Assembly: GCA_002238565.1 (NCBI GenBank)
Contig: MPMP01000042.1
Coordinates: 1-42,592 of the forward strand
Source of the DNA: Albidovulum sp. bin36
GTDB lineage: Bacteria; Pseudomonadota; Alphaproteobacteria; Rhodobacterales; Rhodobacteraceae
Length of the DNA: 42,592 bases
Reading direction: 5' to 3'
This document shows positions 17,285 through 25,728 of the stretch, one piece after another. The notes under the pieces were generated by a model that made no database searches, was not told the DNA's origin, and saw only the letters and a list, made by a program, of their open reading frames with translations. A program made the position numbers and the translations under genes. Numbering within the stretch: position 1 is the first letter of the stretch; every line of letters starts with the position of its first letter.

Positions 17285-18404
17285 GGGCCTGGGCCTTATC
17301 GCGAAGAACAAGAAGTCGTCAGGCACGCTCGGCCTGCACATGCACTCGACCTACGCCGTCGGCGGCGACGGGATTCCGCTCGGCGTTCCCAGGATCGAGT
17401 TCGACGCCCCCTGCGCCCGCGAGGAGGGCGGCGAGGTCCCGGAGGAGGAGAGGAAGACGCAGCGGTGGGTGGCGCGTCCTGCGCGACAGCGCCGAGCTCG
17501 CGGCGCCGCTGGAGGGCGTCCGGACGGTGGCGGTGCTGGACCGCGAGGGCGATGCCGTCGAGGTCTTCGCCGAGCAGCGGAACCTGGGCGGCGACATCGA
17601 CCTGCTCGTGCGCGCCCGGCACGACCGGAGCCTCGGACGGAAGAAGCGCAGCCTGTTCGAGCGGATACGCAGATCCCCGGTCCGCGGGCGGGTCGCGGTC
17701 CGCGTGGAGCCCGCCTCGGCCCGGAATTCCGCGCGCCGCGCCTGGCGGACTGCGACCTGCGCTGGCAGGCGCTGGATATTCCGGTGCCGGAGAGGAAGCG
17801 CGGGCGGTTCGGCTCCAAGCCGTTCCGGATGACCGCGGTGCACGCGGTCGAGGCCGGCGATCCCGCCGACGGCTCCGCGCGCCTGGAATGGCTTCTGCTG
17901 ACGACGCTTCCAGTCGCCGGCGAGGAGCAGGCGCGCGAGATACTGAAGCTGTACGCCCTGCGCTGGCGCATCGAGGACTGGCACAGGGTCCTGAAGTCCG
18001 GCTGCGGGGTCGAGAAGATCGCGCACGCCGCCGCCGAGCGGCTCCAGCGCGCCGCCGCCATCAACGCCGTGATCGCCTGGAGGCTGGCCGCCCTGACGAT
18101 GTGCGGGCGCGAGACACCGGAGCTGGACGCGAAATGCTTCTTCACGAAAATCGAAATCGCGATCCTCGCCGACTTCGCGACCGAGCGGCGATTCCCCAGG
18201 CCGGACAATCTCGGCCGCGCCATGGGCCTGGTCGCCGCGATGGGCGGCCACCTGCACCGCAAGCACGACCGGCCTCCGGGGAACGAGATCATCTGGTACG
18301 GCTACGCCCGGCTGGCCGATTCGTCCGCCTCGACCGAGCGCGCCTTGAGGCTGGGGCCGGAAAAAAGCGAAGTGTACAAGTTATTGCGGCCTGACATAAA
18401 GTAA
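17285..18404 (+). pseudogene. IS4-family transposase, frameshifted
   Basis: IS4-type DDE transposase spread over two frames. GLIAKNKKSSGTLGLHMHST and GGDGIPLGVPRIEFDAP lie in the first frame. The middle part, SAELAAPLEGVRTVAVLDREGD then EQRNLGGDIDLLVRARHDRSL, is in the next frame. From about 17730 the first frame resumes with LADCDLRWQALDIPVPERK and the catalytic Glu region YALRWRIEDWHRVLKSG. At least two compensating frameshifts (near 17460 and 17730) break the gene. The N-terminus is missing, replaced by IS66 sequence. It is a different IS4 subgroup from the fragments at 3-449 and 22327. Confidence 0.82.
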
Positions 18405-19166
18405 GCCAATAGGTAGCTGGCGCCTCCGGCTTCACGCGCCCCGAATTCCGCCCCAAAAAATGCCGAGCGGTCGCACGACTGTCGAATCTCGACTTGAAAA
18501 TCCAAGTCCCACCGAAAAAAAGAGGGAAATTGGAACGTGACTAGTTTCGAACAGTGTTACAGTGTATTTTGCCATGAAGAAGTGCATTTTTTGCATGTAA
18601 AGAAGAGAATTAATGGCAGTAAATGGACGCACCGTTCTCGGTATCACAATTTCGTTCTGACGTGCTGACATGATTTTCGGATCAATTCATCGGTCATGGA
18701 AATCGAGCAGTGAACGTTAACGGGATCTGACAAGTCCAAGGATTGTCGCATCTTGACATTTTAATGGCGCAAGGCGCTTCCGGAATTTATGCGCGGCCTC
18801 AGGGTCGAGGCGCCGAAAGTTCTGCGCGCGGATGCCGTCGCGATACGTGATGACGGAAACGGTGTCGATCCGGATTCCTGGCTCCTTCATCTCGGTCTCG
18901 GCACGGCGAAATCGCCGAAGTGTCGAGTGCCGCCGCCTTTGTAGCCGCCGGATGCTGGCCGGACCGGCCAGGGCAGAGCCGTGCCCGAAGCTCTCGCAGG
19001 GGCGGTCCGCCAGCGGATGATTCCCATTTGTCTTACTAGCCGACCGGTTCGGGGTCCGCCGAACGCTGCCGCGCGTGCGCCATACTCCCTTCGCGGTCGA
19101 GAGCAAGGCAATGGAACCCCGATTCATCTAGCGCGCTGCAATCCTTGATACGGTGAGCTATCCGGG
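18405..19166. other. Long intergenic stretch, nothing recognised
   Basis: About 760 bp downstream of the IS4 remnant and of the TRAP operon. The first 300 bp are AT-richer than the surroundings. No coding frame with a recognisable motif, no tRNA cloverleaf and no convincing terminator were seen. Confidence 0.4.
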
Positions 19167-20450
19167 CTAGGCACCGACCAATCGCGGCAGCGTCAGCGAG
19201 ATTGCCGGAATGAAGGTAATCATCATCAAGGCGGCGAAAATCGCGATGTAGAACGGCCAGATCGTTCGAACCGCCTTTTCCATCGGCAATTTTCCAACCG
19301 CACATCCGACGAATAGACAGGATCCGACCGGTGGCGTGCACAGGCCAAGCCCCAGATTGACCAGCATGATCATTCCAAATTGAAGCGGATCGATGCCCAG
19401 GCTATTGGCGACGGGCAGGAATATCGGTGTGCAAATGAGAATGAGGGCGGCCATGTCCATGATCATCCCAAGCACCAGCAAGGCCGCGTTAATCATCAGC
19501 AAGATCAGGATGGGATTTTCCGTCAGCCCGGTCAGAACGTCCACTGTCTTGTTCGGGACACGGTAAAAGGTCAGCATATAGGCGAATGCCGCAGCGCAGG
19601 CGATCAGAATCATTACCATCGAGGTGGTACGTACGGACTGCACGACGGCGATGCGAAAGTTCTCCCAAGTGATGCTGCGATAAACAAACAGGGTCACGGC
19701 GAACGCGTAGATTGCTCCGAAGGCGGCGGATTCCGTGACCGTGAAAACGCCGGACAACACCCCGCCGACAATTATCACCGCAGTCAGCAGGCCCGGAATT
19801 GCGCCGAAGAAGCTAAGGACAAGCGCGCTCAATCCCGGGAATTTCTCGGCGCTGTAGTTCCGACGAACAGCCACCAGGTATGCTGCCACGGCTAGGCAGA
19901 TGCACATGAGGACGCCTGGCACCACGCCAGCCAGAAAGAGCTTGGAGATGGAAATCCCGCCGCCGGCGGCAATGGCGAATATGATCATGTTGTGGCTGGG
20001 CGGGATGATGATGCCCGCAATCGACGACGTGACTGTGACATTCACGGCATAATCGGCGTCATACCCCTTTTCCTTCATAACCGGGACCAGTATCGATCCC
20101 AACGCGGAGATATCGGCCACGGCCGATCCAGAAATGCCGCCGAACAGCATCGACGAAAATACATTGACGATTCCCAAACCGCCGCGGACCCTGCCAACAG
20201 CAGCCGAGGCGAACTTGACCAATCGCATGGCAATGCCGCCATGGAGCATCAACTCTCCAGCGAAGATGAAGAACGGGATGGCCATCAGCAAGAAGACATT
20301 GATGCCCGAAATGATCCTCTGAAACCCGATCACCAGAGGCAGGCCCTCGTACCAGAATGCTGCAATTGCCGAAATGCCAAGCGAGAATGCCACCGGCACG
20401 CCGAGCAGGACGCAGAAGGAGAACAGCCCGAGGAGAAAGAAAAGCCCCAT
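19167..20450 (-). CDS. dctM: TRAP transporter large permease DctM
   Basis: The 427-residue, strongly hydrophobic protein matches the roughly 12-helix DctM subunit that moves substrate with a sodium gradient. Family blocks are VPVAFSLGISAIAAFWY near the start, AIPFFIFAGELMLHGGIA (about 57-74), MLFGGISGSAVADISALGSI (about 101-120), IIPPSHNMIIFA and LGLCTPPVGSCLFVGCAV (about 367-384). It is the last gene of the dctP-dctQ-dctM operon, 9 bp after dctQ. Substrate: probably a sugar acid or other carboxylate, given the DctP subunit and the shared regulation with tctC; not determinable more closely. Confidence 0.95.
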   Translation of the reverse strand: MGLFFLLGLFSFCVLLGVPVAFSLGISAIAAFWYEGLPLVIGFQRIISGINVFLLMAIPFFIFAGELMLHGGIAMRLVKFASAAVGRVRGGLGIVNVFSSMLFGGISGSAVADISALGSILVPVMKEKGYDADYAVNVTVTSSIAGIIIPPSHNMIIFAIAAGGGISISKLFLAGVVPGVLMCICLAVAAYLVAVRRNYSAEKFPGLSALVLSFFGAIPGLLTAVIIVGGVLSGVFTVTESAAFGAIYAFAVTLFVYRSITWENFRIAVVQSVRTTSMVMILIACAAAFAYMLTFYRVPNKTVDVLTGLTENPILILLMINAALLVLGMIMDMAALILICTPIFLPVANSLGIDPLQFGMIMLVNLGLGLCTPPVGSCLFVGCAVGKLPMEKAVRTIWPFYIAIFAALMMITFIPAISLTLPRLVGA

Positions 20451-20459
20451 TGAGGTTCC

Positions 20460-20996
20460 TTACCGAATGGTATCGCTGCGCTGGTCCCTCCCCAGCGCGA
20501 GACGCATCAGATGGCCCAGCGAAAACAGCAGGATTAGCGCGCCGCTGATTGTCAATGGCAGTGCCCGAAGGCCTTCGGGCAATTGAATGAGCGGGATCAT
20601 TGAACCCCATTTGAACAATGTGAGCTTGGTCCCGTAGAAGAGCATCAGCCCGCCGAACATCGCCAGCAAAAGGTCGGTCGCAATGACGAAGATTGTTCGA
20701 ATCCATGTCGGGACAGCGCTGCGAAGTGCTGTTACTGACAGATGCGAGTGCTCGTGCACGCCGACGGCGGCGCCAAGAAATGCGATGACCATCACCAGCA
20801 GCAATGCTGCCTGCTCCACCCAGGTTGGCGTCGCGTTCAGGACATATCTCCCGAAAACAAGCCAACCGAAGATTACCGTCAGGAAGACCAGGGAAACGCC
20901 CGTTATCAACCGGCAAATCGCGGCGATACCGTCCAATAGAGCGTCGATTGGCTTGACGAAGTCATGAAATGAATTCCGGACTTCCGGGTCAGGCAT
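20460..20996 (-). CDS. dctQ: TRAP transporter small permease DctQ
   Basis: A four-helix protein of about 178 residues from the chosen start (MPDPEVRNSFHDFVKPIDAL). Such small subunits bridge DctP and DctM. VFGRYVLNATPTWVEQAALLLV is the conserved DctQ signature (FxRYVxN-x-xxxW-EE), and EHSHLSVTAL follows the second helix as usual. An upstream in-frame ATG at 21050 would extend it by 18 polar residues and sits only 11 bp from dctP. The downstream start fits family length better and has AAGAGAAA before it. Confidence 0.92.
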   Translation of the reverse strand: MPDPEVRNSFHDFVKPIDALLDGIAAICRLITGVSLVFLTVIFGWLVFGRYVLNATPTWVEQAALLLVMVIAFLGAAVGVHEHSHLSVTALRSAVPTWIRTIFVIATDLLLAMFGGLMLFYGTKLTLFKWGSMIPLIQLPEGLRALPLTISGALILLFSLGHLMRLALGRDQRSDTIR

Positions 20997-21061
20997 TTGA
21001 TTTCTCTTGTTATGAAGCGCCCCCGAATGCGTCGTACGGGGGCGCATCACTTAGCTTTCGC

Positions 21062-22045
21062 TCAATTTGTAGTCTGGATCAACTCGACTAGCGGGCGCAA
21101 CTCGGGATTGGCCGACAGGTAGGTCTCGTAAACCGGCGCCATCGCAGCCTGGAACGGTCCCTTGTCAGCGATCTCGTTCGTGACGACACCGGAGTCCTCG
21201 ACCATCTTGCGGCTTGTCGCCTCGCGTGCAGTCCAGAGCTCGCGCTGCAGTTCGGCGGATTCGACTGCAGCCTCTTTCACTGCCGCCTTATGTGCGTCGG
21301 ACAACGCGTTGTAGACATCCGCATTGATGCACAGGCACTCCGGGATGATAAGGTGCTGGCTGAGGGAGTAATAGCCGGCGACTTCGAAATGACCTGTCGA
21401 TTCATAGGATGGCCAGTTGTTTTCGGCTCCGTCGACCACGCCGGTCTTTAGCGCCTGATAGACCTCGGCAAATGCCATCGGGGAGGGGTTTCCGCCCAGT
21501 TCCGAGATCATGCCTGAGTAGAGGTCGTTGTTCATGACCCGCACTTTCATGCCAGCCACGTCCGCAGGCGCATTGATTGGTTTGGTGCCGTTGTAGAACG
21601 ACCGGGCGCCGGCATCGTACCATGAGAGGGGAATCAAGCCCTTGGCGGCCATGCCTTCCGCAATTTTCGCTCCGCCTTCACCGTTCAGAACCCGGAACAT
21701 GTGAGCCACGTCCTTGAAAATGAACGGCAACGAAACGACATTAGCCTCGGCAGCGATCGGTCCGATAGGGCCAAGGTTGAAGTTCCCGATTTCAAGGGCG
21801 CCAAGACGCACTTGCTCGATGGCGTCAGGCTGGTTGCCTAGCGTGCCGCCATGGAACATCTGAAGTGTGATTTCCCCGCCCGTCTTTTCTGCGACAAGTT
21901 CTGCGAACTTGTCCATCGCAACGGTGTTGGGATAGCCTTCCACATGGATGTTCCAACCGCGCCATTCGGCCGCCGACGCGGCATGGCCTGCCAAAGCCAG
22001 AACTGCCGCGGCGCCGATCAGAGACGTCTTTAGTTTCTCGTACAT
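21062..22045 (-). CDS. dctP: TRAP transporter substrate-binding protein DctP
   Basis: A 327-residue periplasmic solute-binding protein with a signal peptide (residues 1-25, ending GHAASAAEW). Family landmarks are VAEKTGGEITLQMFHGGTLGN, the ligand Arg in INAPADVAGMKVRVMNNDLY (Arg in GMKVRV), and EVYQALKTGVVDGAENNWPSY with the typical DGAEN. EIA and IPECLCINADVYNALSDAHKA complete it. It hands a carboxylate to DctQM. The first five codons are the same as in tctC at 3992, since both genes were joined to copies of one leader at the same point. Transcription is probably controlled by the operator-bearing promoter at 22211-22239. Confidence 0.95.
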   Translation of the reverse strand: MYEKLKTSLIGAAAVLALAGHAASAAEWRGWNIHVEGYPNTVAMDKFAELVAEKTGGEITLQMFHGGTLGNQPDAIEQVRLGALEIGNFNLGPIGPIAAEANVVSLPFIFKDVAHMFRVLNGEGGAKIAEGMAAKGLIPLSWYDAGARSFYNGTKPINAPADVAGMKVRVMNNDLYSGMISELGGNPSPMAFAEVYQALKTGVVDGAENNWPSYESTGHFEVAGYYSLSQHLIIPECLCINADVYNALSDAHKAAVKEAAVESAELQRELWTAREATSRKMVEDSGVVTNEIADKGPFQAAMAPVYETYLSANPELRPLVELIQTTN

Positions 22046-22326
22046 GAAATTCTCCCTTGAGTGTCTTCAGAGCGACGGTGGCGACAGTCGGAATTTAGCC
22101 TCATTCGACGGCAATAATTCCAAGCACAGCGACGACACCCGCTCTCCATTTCAAAAAATTGGCGGCCTCGCAACTCAGCTACAGGCCACCATCGCCTTTC
22201 GCGCGCATTATCTGATAGACTAGTATACCAGTTTGTCAAGAACATTTTTAACTGGCCGGGACCCCGAACGTCCGGACACGCGACAGGCTTGTGGGTCTGG
22301 GTTGCGTGACGTAGGCAGGTCCCGAA
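22032..22326 (-). repeat. 295-bp duplicated leader, copy B (upstream of dctP)
   Basis: This is the second copy of the leader at 3979-4273, with about 12 substitutions and no gaps. It begins in codon 5 of dctP and ends exactly where an IS4-type transposase fragment begins, which suggests the insertion element was involved in the rearrangement. The promoter core TTGACA...GGTATACTAGTCTATCAG and the 5' ends of both transcripts are unchanged. Confidence 0.95.
22211..22239 (-). promoter_or_regulatory. Candidate promoter with GntR-type operator in the spacer (dctP)
   Basis: It is identical to the site before tctC: TTGACA (22234-22239), 16-bp spacer containing GGTATACTAGT, then TATCAG. All 29 bases are conserved between the two leaders although other leader positions differ, consistent with function. 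Confidence 0.6.
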
Positions 22327-22755
22327 TGCTGGCGGTGAGGGAAAAGTCGACCGGCATCTTCGATTCCAGCCGGTAGAGGCAGGACACCAGTCCCTGCGGG
22401 TAGTGCGCGCCGCGGGGAATCGCGTAGCCCTCGTCGGCCAGCGGTCGCGGCAGGTTCAACTTCATGCCGTCGACGGCGTGGACGCGGAGGTCGTTAAAGA
22501 GCAGGTCGGCGCCGGCGTGCCGGACGACCTCCTGGTTTAGGTCCTTGAACAGGCTCTCGTCGACTTTCCTGCGGGCCCTGCAGATCGAGGAGGCGCCCAC
22601 CGGCTTGCTCTGCGGCAGCTCGACGCCGAGCTTGCGGCACTGTTCCTAGAGCTCGGCGAGCACCGTTTCGTAGCCCTTGCTCCCCCTCGACAGCACCAGC
22701 CGGAACGTGAACAGCCTGTCGAGCAGGGGTACGAATCCTTTATGGTAAAACCTGC
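22327..22755 (-). pseudogene. IS4-family transposase, N-terminal fragment with stop codon
   Basis: On the minus strand the product reads YHKGFVPLLDRLFTFRLVLS, SRGSKGYETVLAEL, then TAG (22646-22648, where Trp is usual), then EQCRKLGVELPQSKPVGASS. After this come the first catalytic Asp in RVHAVDGMKLNLPRPLADEG and YPQGLVSCLYRLESK. Homology ends at SLTASIRD, where leader copy B starts. The C-terminal half with the other catalytic residues is absent. The C-terminal part at 3-449 could be from a related element. Confidence 0.8.
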
Positions 22756-22956
22756 GCGATGGCGAGAAGGCGGAAACCATGATCGAAGTGACGACCCGGC
22801 CCGACGCCAGCCAGGCGAGGGAGCTGAAACTGTTGAAGGATATCGCAGCCATGTAAAGGCGGATCCGGCCGGACCCACCGCTTGTAGGCAGAGCGTGGCA
22901 GTCCCGATCCACGTATCATGTTGATACTGCTCAATTTTTTTGACACGCCCCAGAAC

Positions 22957-23470
22957 TTCAGTTTAAAGGGTATCTTCAATTGCGTCCATCACGCTTGCAA
23001 TGTCTTTATGGACCGGCATTGGGGGCGAATTGTAAATTGCTCGTCGATCTCGGCGTTTGGCACAACGTCCGGCACCGTCTACGGCGCGGCAAAAGCTGGC
23101 GTGCTGGGTCTGGCAAATTCGGTGGCCTGGGACATGCGCGACTACGGCGTGACCTACAACGCAATATTCCCCCAAACGCGGCAATATGGTTCCCGTGCGC
23201 GAAGAGCAAGCGCAGGCCCTTTTCCGCAGCTGGCTGGAGAGAGGTCAAATCGCAACGCGAGACGAATACGAGCGCATCCGAAATCGTCCTTTGCCTGAAG
23301 CAATTGCACCATTTGTAACCTACCTTGCGACGGAGGAGGACGGTTACATTACCGGCGAGCTTTTTTTGTGCGAGGCGGTAGGATCGCCGTCCATCCCAAA
23401 CCTGTCCCGCGGAAGGAGATTGTCAAGGAAAGCAAAAACGACAACGAATTCTGGACCTTGGATGAGTTAA
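22957..23470 (+). pseudogene. Short-chain dehydrogenase remnant
   Basis: The C-terminal half of an SDR. It reads LKGIFNCVHHACNVFMDRHWG, then NCSSISAFGTTSGTVYGAAK with the catalytic Ser and YxxxK. After YNAIFP the frame is lost (near 23175) and resumes one frame over as PVREEQAQALFRSWLERG and APFVTYLATEEDGYITGELF. The nucleotide-binding N-terminus (TGxxxGIG, NNAG) is missing, so the protein cannot work. It adjoins the IS4 fragment, which probably removed its 5' half. Confidence 0.8.
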
Positions 23471-23716
23471 TAATTCGCATGCCCGAATTGAATTCTCATT
23501 AATTTCGAAAGTTACTCGTTTATATCTTCCAACCCGACTTTCGCGATTCGGACTTGGAACGCGCAATACAGCATAGAAATGAAAATCGCGGCTCCTCTAA
23601 CCTTTCGAAATCGCCGATACCGCGTCCCATTTCATGAGCGTCTCTCTCCTATCCTTTGACGGTTATCCATACGGCGCATTTGGAAAAAAACGCATGAATG
23701 GAGCCATGCGCACGCT

Positions 23717-24967
23717 TTATCCCAGCCCTTGGTCTAATTCTGCCAGTTGCGAGAGCATCTTTCGCCATTTGGTGCAACGTTGTGCGTCGCGTTCTTCATA
23801 GGCACGCAAGGCAGACTGAGGATCCAGTATGAAAGTGCGCTCTCGGTTCTCTCCTAATGCGGTTAGTCGCATGGTGTACCAGGCCGTTACTCCGCCCCGA
23901 GGCGGGGCTTCGAATTTCGGAAATTCAGGATCTCCGCCGTCCTCGGTCAACCACGACTTCGCAAGCTGAGGATCGAGAACCATGCCACGAGCCAGACCTA
24001 CCATGTCCACGGAGCCGCTCGCCAGCGCATCCACTGCCTGATCGCGTCTTTGGAACCCGCCCGTAAGCATAATCGGCACATTTGTGGTCTCTTTGGCACG
24101 GCGCGCAAATTCCAGAAAATACGGACCGCTGCCTGACACTCCGTCGGAACTCGCCTTCGCTCCGGGGAAATAGGTTCCGCCGCTAATGTCAATGAGATCG
24201 ACCGATGTTCGGCCGATAAGACGCACCGCTTCCAGAGCGTCGTCCTCCGTCAATCCACCTTCCAATTTGTCCGTCGAGTTGATCTTGATTCCGATGGGAA
24301 ACGATGCTCCGACTGCGCTGCGCACTTCGTCTACGATCCTAAGAAGTACTCGGCATCGCGCTTCGATTGAGCCACCGTATCCATCGTCGCGATGATTGAA
24401 CAAGGGAGACAAAAATTGACTTAGCAGGAAGCCGTGGCCGGCATGAAGCTGAATGCCGGTGAAGCCTGCATTCTTGGCAAACGCGGCGGTTGTTGCGTAC
24501 ATGCCGGGCAGTTCTTCGACTTCTTCGACTGACATTCCCGCACATTGAAGACCCGGCATGTCTATTGCAGATGGCCCTTTCGGCTTGCTGATCGGCCCGT
24601 GCGAAAGAGCGCCGGCATGACCGAGTTGGGGCCAGAGATGAGAATCCTCGATCACTGCTCTATTGACCAATGTCCGTATTGCGCGCCGATCGCTGGTCGC
24701 GCCGAATACCAGATTGCCCGGTTTTTCCGGAAAGCGTGGATTCCCTTGCACTTCGCCTATGATGGACAGAGCCGCGCCGCCTTCCGCCCATCTTTCGTAA
24801 AGCCGAGCTTGCCCCTCGGTGGGATCGCCTTTGCCGTTTCCAAGGGAATCCGACATTGCGGACTTTGCGATGCGGTTTTTTAGGACCGCGCCGCAGGGAA
24901 GTTCCAGCGAGCTTCGAAGGACGCGATAGGAATTCGAAGAATTTCGCTCCGGCGTTTTCTCGTTCAC
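23717..24967 (-). CDS. Old Yellow Enzyme-family NADH:flavin oxidoreductase
   Basis: A single-domain FMN TIM-barrel protein of 416 residues. Family landmarks are LKNRIAKSAMSD at the first strand, EVQGNPRFPEKP, QLGHAG (Gln-Leu-x-His), the active-site pair in FTGIQLHAGHGFLLSQFLSP (HxxH), RDDGYGGSIEARCRVLLRIV and a phosphate-binding end TGGFQRRDQAVDALASGSVDMVGLARGMVLDP. Such enzymes reduce activated C=C bonds with NAD(P)H. The C-terminal iron-sulfur and second flavin domains of the 2,4-dienoyl-CoA reductase group are absent. I chose a GTG start at 24967 because GGGAGGAG lies just before it; the ATG at 24982 overlaps that ribosome-binding site. It stands alone, with no operon partner. Confidence 0.9.
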   Translation of the reverse strand: MNEKTPERNSSNSYRVLRSSLELPCGAVLKNRIAKSAMSDSLGNGKGDPTEGQARLYERWAEGGAALSIIGEVQGNPRFPEKPGNLVFGATSDRRAIRTLVNRAVIEDSHLWPQLGHAGALSHGPISKPKGPSAIDMPGLQCAGMSVEEVEELPGMYATTAAFAKNAGFTGIQLHAGHGFLLSQFLSPLFNHRDDGYGGSIEARCRVLLRIVDEVRSAVGASFPIGIKINSTDKLEGGLTEDDALEAVRLIGRTSVDLIDISGGTYFPGAKASSDGVSGSGPYFLEFARRAKETTNVPIMLTGGFQRRDQAVDALASGSVDMVGLARGMVLDPQLAKSWLTEDGGDPEFPKFEAPPRGGVTAWYTMRLTALGENRERTFILDPQSALRAYEERDAQRCTKWRKMLSQLAELDQGLG

Positions 24968-25509
24968 TTTAGCTCCTCCCATCGAGATATTTCGATTTCT
25001 CCGTCAATCCGGTCAAACGCAACCTTTTAAATTTTTTCGTTCGCCAGCAAGCATGTCGAATAGCCGATTCCGGAGTTAGCGAATTGTTCAGCCGATCAGG
25101 TTTCCGTCCGCAATGGGATCGATACTGCCAGCACTCGAGCCAGGAGAGCTCAGCAAAGAGGCCGCCGGCAGTATTGGGCTGTGCTTCGCCCCGACCGGCA
25201 CCATAAAGGGGTGAGCAATTATCGAAATTGAAGGCCACGAAGTTCTTTTATAGTTTCTTGGTATTCGTTGGATAGTATCCACGATGAAATTTCATGCGCA
25301 TATTATGAATGCGTTACTTTGGAAAAGCTGTCGATTGTGTATGTTCGAGAGGCGCACAGTTAGCTCTATTTTGAGAGTGCGACAAATTTCCAGGGATCCG
25401 CGCTTTTTCACGACCAGGGACATAAATACTCATTGGGGTCCCATTCTAGCCTAACGCCAGAAATTGGCCGAGCGTTTGGCACCATAGGCCACAACAGGGA
25501 ATTTTCCTT
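24968..25509. other. AT-richer intergenic stretch, nothing recognised
   Basis: Between the Old Yellow Enzyme gene and the end of the restriction locus. Two overlapping minus-strand frames (about 24969-25238 and 25088-25282) look faintly protein-like, but have no ribosome-binding site or known motif, so I do not call them. The base composition drops here, as often at the edge of an acquired defence locus. Confidence 0.4.
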
Positions 25510-25710
25510 CTACTTCTCGCTTTTAACCGTTTGCAGCGTGAAGATAGTCGACGTTTCTTGGTAAAGGAGGTGACAATTTTTTACTTTGTGCGGATCAATT
25601 TTAGTTATCAAGTCGCCGCTCGCAAATGGAAAAAGCCTAGGGTTAGGTTGTTCAGCTTGCAGCATCGAATCCCCACAACGACAACTACATAAAATTTGAT
25701 CCAAACTCAT
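25510..25710 (-). CDS. Possible small protein downstream of the restriction enzyme gene
   Basis: A 66-codon frame starting 18 bp after the stop of the nuclease-helicase-methyltransferase gene on the same strand. It begins MSLDQILCSCRCGDSML with three cysteines. No family is recognised and there is no strong Shine-Dalgarno sequence. It could be the last gene of the operon or chance coding in an AT-rich stretch; I lean only slightly towards a gene. Confidence 0.25.
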   Translation of the reverse strand: MSLDQILCSCRCGDSMLQAEQPNPRLFPFASGDLITKIDPHKVKNCHLLYQETSTIFTLQTVKSEK

Positions 25711-25728
25711 TATTATCTTTGGAATCTG

